This document shows positions 1-5,074 of a DNA stretch of 6,986 nucleotides, piece by piece. Location: the NCBI GenBank assembly GCA_017964115.1, contig JAGCSL010000001.1, forward strand, positions 1 through 6,986, in the 5' to 3' direction. Every line of letters begins with the position of its first letter. The first letter of the stretch is position 1. Under the pieces are notes generated by a model that saw only the letters and a list, made by a program, of their open reading frames with translations, did no database searches and was not told where the DNA came from. The DNA is from Candidatus Saccharimonadota bacterium (GTDB lineage: Bacteria > Patescibacteriota > Saccharimonadia > Saccharimonadales > Saccharimonadaceae). A program made the translations under genes and the position numbers.

Positions 1-18
1 AAGAGCGATCTCTGCCAT
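1..18 (-). CDS. 5' end of an unidentified gene (six codons only)
   Basis: An ATG whose first base is position 18 opens a minus-strand frame that reads M-A-E-I-A-L and runs off the window edge. It is supported by a Shine-Dalgarno-like run AAAGGGGG (34 down to 27) that ends 8 nt before the ATG. With the following T this run could pair with the usual anti-SD as AAGGGGGU, with one G-U wobble. The gene lies downstream of the SIMPL gene on the same strand but is separated from it by a terminator, so it probably has its own promoter. Six residues are too few to name a product. Confidence 0.6.
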
Positions 19-46
19 TTTGGGCACCCCCTTTCAAGATTTTGTG

Positions 47-79
47 ATTATATTCTAACATAAAATTAATAAAAAACAA
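47..79 (-). promoter_or_regulatory. candidate promoter for the gene starting at 18
   Basis: On the minus strand TTGTTT (79-74), a 16-nt spacer and TAGAAT (57-52, preceded by TGT as in an extended -10) make a plausible sigma70-type promoter. An overlapping TATAAT (52-47) is an alternative -10. It would start transcription about 25-30 nt before the ATG. The -35 lies within the arm of the preceding terminator, so terminator and promoter are fused in a very short space. The region is AT-rich, so chance matches are likely. Confidence 0.35.
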
Positions 80-104
80 GGCACCGTGAGGCGCCCTGTT
101 TTTT
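71..104 (-). terminator. Rho-independent terminator of the SIMPL gene
   Basis: A 15-nt arm at 71-85 and its partner at 90-104 surround a GTGA loop. Read as minus-strand RNA every position pairs, two of them as G-U, and the stem ends in a run of six U followed by an AU-rich tail. On the plus strand the same two positions become A-C mismatches, so the hairpin is better suited to stop minus-strand transcripts. It lies 10 nt past the SIMPL stop codon, which fits its role. Confidence 0.88.
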
Positions 105-114
105 CGGAAATCAT

Positions 115-819
115 CTAGTCGCTGGTTTCCCAGACGCAACTGATACTTTTGCTGACGGTAATATCGTCTGGGCGGAAAGTTTCGTCGATAGCTTTGATTT
201 GCTCTTGGATATCTGCCTCGCTCCCACGTACGGCGCTCATTTTTGCCAGAGCGAAATCACCTTCGTAGGACGTGGTATGATGATGTCCGTCAATTTCAAC
301 ACGAACGCAATCGCGGAGGTGTTTTTCGGAAGCAGTAACGAGCGCGCTGGCTTTGCTGCGCGCATCGGCATAAGCGTCGGCGAGTAGTGTGCGCTGATGC
401 TCGCGGTAATCTTTCAGTGTAAATTCAATATGAAGATGTGGGAAGCTGTCGCTATTTGAGGTGAGAGCGAGTAGCCTTGCGAGGCGTTCTTTGTTGTAAT
501 CGAAAATGATCTGTAATCTTTGCTCAAAGAAGAAGCCGTCCGAAACGCGGCGAGTGAGATTCTTCTCGAGGTCTTCTTCGGTCTTTGCCTCAATACGGTT
601 GGTGTGGAAATGCTCGCTAATGTTATATGCGTAGGTTTTGAAATCTTTGGCTTCAAAATCGCTTTCGTTCTCGATATATTCGATGAAGTTTTTTACTTTT
701 TCGACGCCACGTTGCATGGCCTCGTTATAATCATTAGCGTGCGCATGAAAACTGGCACTGGCAATAATTTGGTCTGGCGCGACTTGCTTCTCGGCATAAC
801 CATCAACAAAGATTTGCAT
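115..819 (-). CDS. cytoplasmic SIMPL-domain (DUF541) protein
   Basis: This 234-residue protein belongs to the SIMPL/DUF541 family (YggE/BP26-like). That is seen in the opening V-D-G-Y-A-E-K-Q-V-A-P-D-Q (residues 5-17), the central beta strand F-F-E-Q-R-L-Q-I-I-F (97-106), the helix with A-Y-A-D-A-R-S-K-A-S-A-L (149-160) and the final strand D-D-I-T-V-S-K-S-I-S (218-227). The family folds into a ring-forming beta/alpha domain. Its biochemical role is not settled; E. coli YggE is linked to oxidative-stress tolerance. Unlike YggE there is no signal peptide or membrane segment, so this copy should act in the cytoplasm. The ATG at 819 is the only start compatible with the N-terminal motif; its SD is weak (GAG five bases upstream). 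The gene is monocistronic, divergent from glyA and followed by its own terminator. The stop is TAG. A His-rich stretch (H179-H181) lies in the last third. Confidence 0.8.
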   Translation of the reverse strand: MQIFVDGYAEKQVAPDQIIASASFHAHANDYNEAMQRGVEKVKNFIEYIENESDFEAKDFKTYAYNISEHFHTNRIEAKTEEDLEKNLTRRVSDGFFFEQRLQIIFDYNKERLARLLALTSNSDSFPHLHIEFTLKDYREHQRTLLADAYADARSKASALVTASEKHLRDCVRVEIDGHHHTTSYEGDFALAKMSAVRGSEADIQEQIKAIDETFRPDDITVSKSISCVWETSD

Positions 820-846
820 TTTTTCTCACTCGTTTACTATATTTTT

Positions 847-875
847 ATTTTACCATAATACTTCTGCTTGATTAA
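847..875 (-). promoter_or_regulatory. candidate promoter of the SIMPL gene
   Basis: On the minus strand TAAAAT (852-847), preceded by TGG as in an extended -10, lies 17 nt from a poor -35, TTAATC (875-870). The implied start is near 840, giving a leader of about 20 nt. The placement between divergent genes is right, but the match is only moderate. Confidence 0.35.
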
Positions 876-897
876 GATTAGAAATCCGTTGGATAAT
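868..897 (+). promoter_or_regulatory. candidate glyA promoter
   Basis: TTGATT (868-873), an 18-nt spacer and GATAAT (892-897) form the best plus-strand promoter candidate ahead of glyA. Transcription would begin near 904, giving a leader of about 118 nt. A second -10-like hexamer, TATACT (902-907), lies just downstream but has no good -35. The -35 overlaps the -35 candidate of the divergent SIMPL gene, so the two could interfere. Confidence 0.4.
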
Positions 898-903
898 GAA
901 TTA

Positions 904-945
904 TACTGTATATGAAGGGGGGTATTATTTTTGAAAAGTACAGTA
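904..945 (+). repeat. inverted repeat in the glyA leader enclosing a G-run
   Basis: TACTGTA (904-910) and TACAGTA (939-945) are perfect inverted copies, extended by one T-G wobble pair (911/938). They could pair as an RNA stem at the very 5' end of the glyA transcript. The roughly 26-nt loop contains AAGGGGGG (915-922), a Shine-Dalgarno-like run. Overlapping the left arm is the 11-bp palindrome TATACTGTATA (902-912). It may be an operator, an mRNA-stabilising hairpin or chance; the loop is long and the stem short. Confidence 0.35.
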
Positions 946-975
946 GCTCATTTGGAGCGTATAAATATGGTTTAG
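931..975 (+). CDS. possible 14-codon upstream ORF in the glyA leader
   Basis: A TTG at 931 follows the SD-like run AAGGGGGG (915-922) at 8-nt spacing and opens a 14-codon frame read as M-K-S-T-V-A-H-L-E-R-I-N-M-V, ending in TAG at 973-975. The SD resembles the one used by the gene starting at position 18, which argues that ribosomes could bind here. The stop lies 46 nt before the glyA ATG. The first residues recall the K-S/T-T-V-x-x-L opening of trigger factor, but 14 residues are too few to call a remnant. It may be a leader peptide or a chance frame. Confidence 0.25.
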   Translation: MKSTVAHLERINMV

Positions 976-1003
976 GTAATCTTCACAATGGTGCAAATAC
1001 AAA

Positions 1004-1012
1004 GGAAAGGAG
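1004..1012 (+). promoter_or_regulatory. glyA ribosome binding site
   Basis: GGAAAGGAG, with AAGGAG at 1007-1012, ends 9 nt before the ATG at 1022. It fixes the glyA start. No in-frame extension is possible because TAA occurs upstream at 977 in this frame. Confidence 0.85.
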
Positions 1013-1021
1013 TTTTTTCTG

Positions 1022-2383
1022 ATGAAAGATAATAAAATTTTCGATTTAATCGAAGCGGAAAAACAGCGCCAGCGTGAAGGTCTGGAGCTGATTCCGAGTG
1101 AAAACTATGTCTCGCGTGAAGTGCTCGAGGCGATGGGCTCGGTATTTACAAATAAGTATTCCGAAGGCTATCCAGGCTTTGAGAATTTGGATGGCTCCGA
1201 TGATGATGTCTTGGCGGTTGCGCCGGAAAATCACCGCTATTATGGTGGCCAGCAAAATACCGATAAGGTCGAGCGTCTCGCGATTGCACGTGCGCGTCGT
1301 TTGTTCCATGCAGATCACGCGAATGTGCAGCCGCATTCGGGCGCACAGGCTAACAACGCCGTTTATAATGCCTGGCTCGAACCGGGCGATACGGTTTTGG
1401 GCATGAACCTTGGTCACGGCGGTCATCTCACACATGGCTCTCCGGTTACGCAAAGTGCCAAAATTTATAACTTTGTGGCTTATGGCACAAATCCAGAAAC
1501 TGGCGATATCGACTATGACGAGATGGCAAAGTTGGCAATTCAGCACCAACCAAAGATTATTCTTGTCGGCTATTCGGCTTTTTCTAAGATTCCGGATTTC
1601 GAACGTGTTGCCAAGATTGCGCAAGATATCCCTGGCTGTCTATTGATGGCAGATATGGCGCATGTGGCTGGCTTGATTGCCGGTGGCGTGCATCCAAATC
1701 CGCTCGATCATGGTTTTCATGTTATGACTACGACTACGCATAAGACTTTGCGTGGTCCACGTGGCGGCTTGATATTGAGTCGTGGCAAAGTCGGTAATCC
1801 GCTCAAAAAGCCAGAACATACCATCGAGAACATCCCAACCTTGATTGACCGTTCAGTTTTCCCTGGTACGCAAGGTGGCCCATTAATGCATATGATAGCC
1901 GCAAAAGCGGTAGCATTCTATGAGGCGGAACAGGTTTCCTTCCAGAATTATGCACGCGATGTCGTAAGTAACGCTAAGGTTTTATCCGATACGCTAATTA
2001 CGCATGGATTCAAGATTGTTGGTGGCGGTACGGATAATCATCTGATCTTGGTAGATATGATGGGCTCGTTTGGCATTGACGGCAAGATAATGGAAATTTT
2101 GATGGATAAAGTTGGCTTAACTTTAAACGCAAATGCAATTCCGAACGATACTTTGCCGCCATTTAAGCCATCTGGCATTCGCCTAGGTACAGCCGCAATT
2201 ACTACGCGCGGTATGGGACGCGGCGAAATGATCAAAATCGGTAACTGGATGCGTCGCCTAGCGGAGATTTGTGTCGAAATCAATAGCGGCAGACAGCCGG
2301 AGGCGGCATTTACGAGTGAGTTGGCGGCAATTCGCGAAGAAGTACATCAGATTGCCGAGATTTTTCCAGTGCCAGGTATTTAG
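1022..2383 (+). CDS. glyA: serine hydroxymethyltransferase
   Basis: This is a PLP enzyme that interconverts serine plus tetrahydrofolate with glycine plus 5,10-methylene-THF, supplying one-carbon units for thymidylate and purines. Diagnostic features are P-S-E-N (25-28), N-K-Y-S-E-G-Y-P-G (44-52), H-S-G-A-Q-A-N (105-111), H-G-G-H-L-T-H-G (132-139), D-M-A-H-V-A-G (211-217), T-T-T-T-H-K-T-L with the Schiff-base lysine K241, F-P-G-T-Q-G-G-P (280-287) and S-G-I-R-L-G-T with the carboxylate-binding R387. At 453 residues it is longer than the usual 415-420. An 18-residue acidic insert (53-70) splits the normally contiguous GYPG and RYYGG motifs, and about 11 extra residues lie between 255 and 277. 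All catalytic residues I could check are kept, so it should be active. It has a good SD, stands alone on the plus strand and ends in a strong terminator. The leader may carry regulatory structure. Confidence 0.97.
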   Translation: MKDNKIFDLIEAEKQRQREGLELIPSENYVSREVLEAMGSVFTNKYSEGYPGFENLDGSDDDVLAVAPENHRYYGGQQNTDKVERLAIARARRLFHADHANVQPHSGAQANNAVYNAWLEPGDTVLGMNLGHGGHLTHGSPVTQSAKIYNFVAYGTNPETGDIDYDEMAKLAIQHQPKIILVGYSAFSKIPDFERVAKIAQDIPGCLLMADMAHVAGLIAGGVHPNPLDHGFHVMTTTTHKTLRGPRGGLILSRGKVGNPLKKPEHTIENIPTLIDRSVFPGTQGGPLMHMIAAKAVAFYEAEQVSFQNYARDVVSNAKVLSDTLITHGFKIVGGGTDNHLILVDMMGSFGIDGKIMEILMDKVGLTLNANAIPNDTLPPFKPSGIRLGTAAITTRGMGRGEMIKIGNWMRRLAEICVEINSGRQPEAAFTSELAAIREEVHQIAEIFPVPGI

Positions 2384-2392
2384 AGACTCCAG

Positions 2393-2427
2393 AAAAAAGT
2401 GAGGCTCCGCTAGTGCGGAGCCTTTTT
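2393..2427. terminator. bidirectional terminator between glyA and the 45-codon gene
   Basis: AGGCTCCGC (2402-2410) and GCGGAGCCT (2415-2423) form a perfect 9-bp stem with a TAGT loop. On the plus strand it runs into TTTTT (2423-2427), 19 nt past the glyA stop. On the minus strand the stem is followed two bases later by six U (2398-2393), so it can also stop transcripts of the convergent small gene. The left arm of the minus-strand hairpin is the end of that gene's coding sequence. Confidence 0.93.
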
Positions 2428-2547
2428 GTCGTGTTCCTCCTTGTCTTTCTTTTTATCTTTAATCCCGATGGATCCGTCGTCAGTAAGTAGTCTCGCGAGA
2501 AGCGAGCCGACGAAGACAAGAATGACGATTGCAACTACTGGTGACAT
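2410..2547 (-). CDS. small single-span membrane protein (45 aa)
   Basis: I do not recognise this family. An ATG at 2547 opens 45 codons ending in TAG (2412-2410). Residues 3-21 are almost purely hydrophobic (P-V-V-A-I-V-I-L-V-F-V-G-S-L-L-A-R-L-L) and form one probable transmembrane helix starting near the N-terminus. A short linker T-D-D-G-S-I-G-I (22-29) follows, then a highly charged tail (30-45) dominated by Lys, Asp and Glu. Coding potential is supported by a near-perfect Shine-Dalgarno, AGGAGGTGA, a consensus promoter 112 nt upstream and a terminator at its end. The stop codon is inside the terminator hairpin and the last residues (A-P-H) are encoded by its stem. It lies downstream of recR on the same strand and converges with glyA. 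The charged tail should be cytoplasmic by the positive-inside rule. It could be an accessory subunit, a small regulator or a toxin-like peptide; nothing seen decides between these. Confidence 0.72.
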   Translation of the reverse strand: MSPVVAIVILVFVGSLLARLLTDDGSIGIKDKKKDKEEHDKKAPH

Positions 2548-2659
2548 GGCTCACCTCCTTTCGATTATCGGTTTGGCATGTCATGCTATTTATATATTAC
2601 ACCTTCCCTTTTTGAGAGATAGACAAAGTAGCCACATTATTGAGAAGAACTCCCCCAAT
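2548..2659 (-). other. roughly 112-nt 5' leader of the 45-codon gene
   Basis: Between the predicted start site (about 2659) and the ATG at 2547 lies an AT-rich leader that I cannot match to a known riboswitch. It holds GGGGGAG (2656-2650) that could weakly pair with TTCTCAA just downstream. It also holds a 15-codon ORF (2637 to 2590, read M-W-L-L-C-L-S-L-K-K-G-R-C-N-I, stop TAA) with 12-nt SD spacing, and a small GCAT/ATGC hairpin. The ORF and pairings are weak individually. Confidence 0.3.
2551..2559 (-). promoter_or_regulatory. strong ribosome binding site of the 45-codon gene
   Basis: On the minus strand AGGAGGTGA (2559-2551) is an uninterrupted match to the consensus anti-SD complement, placed just ahead of the ATG at 2547. 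It is the strongest SD in the window and the main reason to believe the small ORF is translated. Confidence 0.85.
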
Positions 2660-2665
2660 ATTCTA

Positions 2666-2694
2666 ATTATACCATATCATGCCGGAATAGTCAA
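2666..2694 (-). promoter_or_regulatory. consensus promoter downstream of recR
   Basis: On the minus strand TTGACT (2694-2689), a 17-nt spacer and TATAAT (2671-2666, preceded by TGG as in an extended -10) form the best sigma70-type promoter in the window. It begins 8 nt past the recR stop and points towards the 45-codon gene. A start near 2659 is expected. No terminator separates it from recR, so upstream read-through may also feed the small gene. Confidence 0.82.
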
Positions 2695-2701
2695 GGATAA
2701 G

Positions 2702-3307
2702 CTAAATATTGGTGCGGTTATTCAGTGCGGAAGTAAGCGTGATTTGGTCGGCATATTCAAGTGAGACACCGAGTGGTAGGCCGCGTGCGAGACGAGTAAT
2801 TTTGAGTTCTGGATATTTTTCGTGGAGGAGTTTTTCAAGCAATACGGCGGTCGATTCCCCTTCTACGGATGGATTGGTGGCAATAATGACTTCAGATACG
2901 TTATCTTTTTCGACGCGTTCGATCAGCTCCTTAATATGGAGCTTATCGGCAGTAATGCCATCCATTGGCGAGATTGCGCCACCGAGCACATGATAGGTGC
3001 CAGTAAAGGCCTTGGTGTGTTCGATCGCGTAAATGTCCAATGGCTCTTCGACGACTAAAACTACGCTCTTGTCGCGCGTAGGGTCGTCGTAGAGTGGCGA
3101 AACTTCCTCGGAGGCGTCCATAATGGCAAAAGTAACAGGACAGCTCTTGACGCCAGAATGTAAATTCTCGAGCGCACTGGCGATTTTTTCTGACACATTA
3201 GAGTCGGATTTGAGCAAAAAGTATGCATAGCGTTCGGCGGTACGTGAGCCAACGCCGGGCAGGCGCCCGAGGGCGTCAATTAAATCGTTTAGTGCGCTCG
3301 GAAGCAT
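2702..3307 (-). CDS. recR: recombination mediator protein RecR
   Basis: RecR works with RecO (and RecF) to load RecA on gapped single-stranded DNA. The 201-residue length is normal. The N-terminal helix-hairpin-helix is visible as L-P-G-V-G-S-R-T-A-E-R-Y-A (16-28). The Toprim domain carries V-V-E-E-P-L-D-I-Y-A-I-E (85-96), Y-H-V-L-G-G-A-I-S-P-M-D-G-I (105-118) and I-I-A-T-N-P-S-V-E-G-E-S-T-A (141-154). The C-terminal R-L-A-R-G-L-P-L-G-V-S-L-E-Y-A-D (172-187) is typical. The odd part is the zinc finger: of the four expected cysteines only C56 remains, while the other positions appear as T59, S70 and Y73, so zinc binding is unlikely. The spacing to the conserved D-P-x-R-D (75-79) is preserved, so the fold may persist. 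Its ATG follows the ybaB stop by 2 nt with no clear SD, suggesting translational coupling. Confidence 0.95.
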   Translation of the reverse strand: MLPSALNDLIDALGRLPGVGSRTAERYAYFLLKSDSNVSEKIASALENLHSGVKSCPVTFAIMDASEEVSPLYDDPTRDKSVVLVVEEPLDIYAIEHTKAFTGTYHVLGGAISPMDGITADKLHIKELIERVEKDNVSEVIIATNPSVEGESTAVLLEKLLHEKYPELKITRLARGLPLGVSLEYADQITLTSALNNRTNI

Positions 3308-3309
3308 AA

Positions 3310-3606
3310 TTACATGCCAAAGTTGCCAAGAGAGCCCATGAGTGGCTTCATCTTGTCGGTTGCAATTTCCTGTGCCTTTGCGTAACCGTCGCGCATGGCA
3401 TTTTCAATCCAGCGTTCGAGTTCGTGAATATCATCGAGATCGATTTTTTCTGGGTCGAGTTCAACTTTCTTAATCTTAAGCTCGCCAGTAATTTGAATTA
3501 CGACAGCGCCATCGCCAGCTTCGACTTCGACAATTTCGTTCTTGAGTTCCTTTTGCGTTTTGCGCAATTGGTTAATCATTTTCATTTGGTCCATGGTCTG
3601 ACCCAT
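3310..3606 (-). CDS. ybaB: YbaB/EbfC nucleoid-associated protein
   Basis: This 98-residue protein matches the YbaB/EbfC family of small dimeric DNA-binding proteins, usually encoded next to recR. Seen are the amphipathic Gln/Lys/Met-rich N-terminal helix (M-D-Q-M-K-M-I-N-Q-L-R-K-T-Q-K-E-L, 5-21), the central beta sheet with G-A-V-V-I-Q-I-T-G-E-L-K-I-K-K-V-E-L-D-P (33-52), a helix with I-E-N-A-M-R-D-G-Y-A-K-A-Q-E (67-80) and a Met/Gly-rich tail. The usual G-x-G is G31-D-G33. The ATG at 3606 has a good SD, AAGGGAG (3620-3614), located in the end of the preceding membrane-protein gene, 3 nt from its stop. It is probably co-transcribed and coupled with that gene and with recR. It is thought to organise the nucleoid or aid repair; the exact role is unsettled. 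It ends in TAA, the only non-TAG stop seen. Confidence 0.93.
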   Translation of the reverse strand: MGQTMDQMKMINQLRKTQKELKNEIVEVEAGDGAVVIQITGELKIKKVELDPEKIDLDDIHELERWIENAMRDGYAKAQEIATDKMKPLMGSLGNFGM

Positions 3607-3609
3607 AAT

Positions 3610-5067
3610 CTAACTCCCTTGTTTTTCAGTAGTAATAACTTTTTCGTATATGTATAGTCTAGCAGAATTTAACTTCTTTGGCGATGTTATAATCTGTTTT
3701 AGTTCCAAATTCTCGTCTTTGAGTGGTTGGCCGAGCGAAGCGATAGGCAATTCGCTACGACTTGGGATATCTTGCATGATGGTAATACTGTTGTTTCTCT
3801 CGAGTAATTTATAGAAGTCGTAATCTTCATGATCTTCTGGAATAATCAATATAGTGCCACTATTGAGGTTTTCGCTGATTAAAGTAATATCGTTGTTGAA
3901 GTTATTCGCGACGGCTGGTGCGTAATGATAGCCGAAAATAAAGTGTGAAAGGTCGGCGATTAGAATAAATACCACTACAACAACCAGTGGCAAAGTGCCT
4001 AAGATGTGTGCATATGGGTTTTCTGGGAACAGAGAGTGCCACTTTTGAATAATCGACTCAATACCGGCGGTAGTGAGGATAGAAATTGGAATTACGATAG
4101 CAATGGCGGCATTTTGGTTAAGGCCTGCCGCAAAGATAGCATAAATAATGAGTAGACTAACGATAGTATTGCGCGAAGTGAAGAGTTTACCAATAGAAGC
4201 GAGCGCGCCAATAATAATTAGTGCGACAGTTGCGAGACCGAATAACGGCGCTAGATATACGCTGTCGTAGGCGCTAATAAAGCTAAAGAATGGCGCAAAT
4301 GCGGTGGCGATATTTGTTATAAAAGTGCCGATATTTTCGGTAAAGATTAGTTTGGTAAGGGTGGAAGTATTAAAGATACAGCCGAGTACGAGTGGTGTGA
4401 GCGTTAAAATAAACACCGCAACGCTGATAATGAGCTGATAGATTTTGAGCTGTTTGAGCGAATGGCGTAAATGCGGATGTGTAATGCCAGCAAAGGCGAT
4501 GCCGAGTGCAATATAGATTAGATGTGGCGTATACAGGGATAATGCCACGCAAAAAGCAAATGAAATCACGAGCATCGGGTGCGTGTTTTTGTTGCCGACG
4601 ATTTTAGAACCGAGCCAGAGGATGACGGCTAACCAGAAGACATACATGATGTTTGGTGTACCAAAACCAGCTAGGAATAAGAATGCTACGGATAGAGTCG
4701 TAAGGATGGAGCCAACGATGGCTACGTCAGACTTGAACCACCGGTTTAGTAAAAGAATCAAGAATAGGCCGGTCAAGACGGCGATAATAATCGAAGGTAG
4801 TTTGATGGAATAAAGTGTAATACCGAAGAAGCTGGTGCTGGCTTTTTGGATCAGACGATATGGTAAATCTAGTACTTGCCCATTAGCGATAAAATTATGG
4901 TCAATTTTTTGCGATTCGACTACCGAAGTCATCTCTTCGGAGCTAACGCCGCCTGGCGCTATCATTGGCAAAAAACTGAGCAAACCAAAGAATACCAGCA
5001 TTAACACTAAGTAGCCTAGAATAAAGCGATAACGGTATAAAAAAGGTATTCCTTTGAGCTTTTTCAC
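3610..5067 (-). CDS. polytopic membrane protein, GT-C/GT39-like glycosyltransferase
   Basis: A 485-residue integral membrane protein with about 11 hydrophobic spans (roughly 14-36, 88-108, 113-134, 138-157, 164-180, 182-197, 209-230, 270-291, 302-318, 320-338, 354-376) and a soluble tail of about 110 residues (377-485). After the first span comes a long outer loop, G-G-V-S-S-E-E-M (39-46), followed by D-L-P-Y-R-L-I-Q-K-A and S-I-K-L-P-S-I-I-I (67-95). This resembles the PMT/ArnT-like GT39 layout, in which a lipid-phosphate sugar donor is used to glycosylate lipid or protein outside the membrane. E44/E45 stand where an acidic catalytic residue would lie, but the D-E motif is not canonical, so the activity is an inference. 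The start is GTG (5067); no SD is visible. It sits between dnaB and ybaB, 42 nt after dnaB and 3 nt before ybaB, and is probably co-transcribed. The stop is TAG. Confidence 0.68.
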   Translation of the reverse strand: MKKLKGIPFLYRYRFILGYLVLMLVFFGLLSFLPMIAPGGVSSEEMTSVVESQKIDHNFIANGQVLDLPYRLIQKASTSFFGITLYSIKLPSIIIAVLTGLFLILLLNRWFKSDVAIVGSILTTLSVAFLFLAGFGTPNIMYVFWLAVILWLGSKIVGNKNTHPMLVISFAFCVALSLYTPHLIYIALGIAFAGITHPHLRHSLKQLKIYQLIISVAVFILTLTPLVLGCIFNTSTLTKLIFTENIGTFITNIATAFAPFFSFISAYDSVYLAPLFGLATVALIIIGALASIGKLFTSRNTIVSLLIIYAIFAAGLNQNAAIAIVIPISILTTAGIESIIQKWHSLFPENPYAHILGTLPLVVVVVFILIADLSHFIFGYHYAPAVANNFNNDITLISENLNSGTILIIPEDHEDYDFYKLLERNNSITIMQDIPSRSELPIASLGQPLKDENLELKQIITSPKKLNSARLYIYEKVITTEKQGS

Positions 5068-5074
5068 TATGCTA

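Noticed and set aside
520..858. Hydrophobic plus-strand frame opposite the SIMPL gene
   Set aside because: Antisense shadow; the minus-strand frame has the family motifs and a terminator.
904..945. LexA/SOS-type operator
   Set aside because: CTGT and ACAG half-sites occur but are 30 nt apart, far beyond the usual spacing, so a LexA box is not supported.
931..975. Remnant of a trigger-factor gene
   Set aside because: The opening K-S-T-V-x-x-L is similar, but nothing downstream in any frame continues the family, so the likeness is too short to trust.
1046..1624. 192-codon minus-strand frame across glyA
   Set aside because: It is antisense to a clear glyA gene, has no SD and no recognisable domain; it is a shadow of the coding bias of the real gene.
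2426..2764. 112-codon plus-strand frame beyond glyA
   Set aside because: It runs through the terminator region and opposite the small gene and recR end; no SD near its start and no domain.
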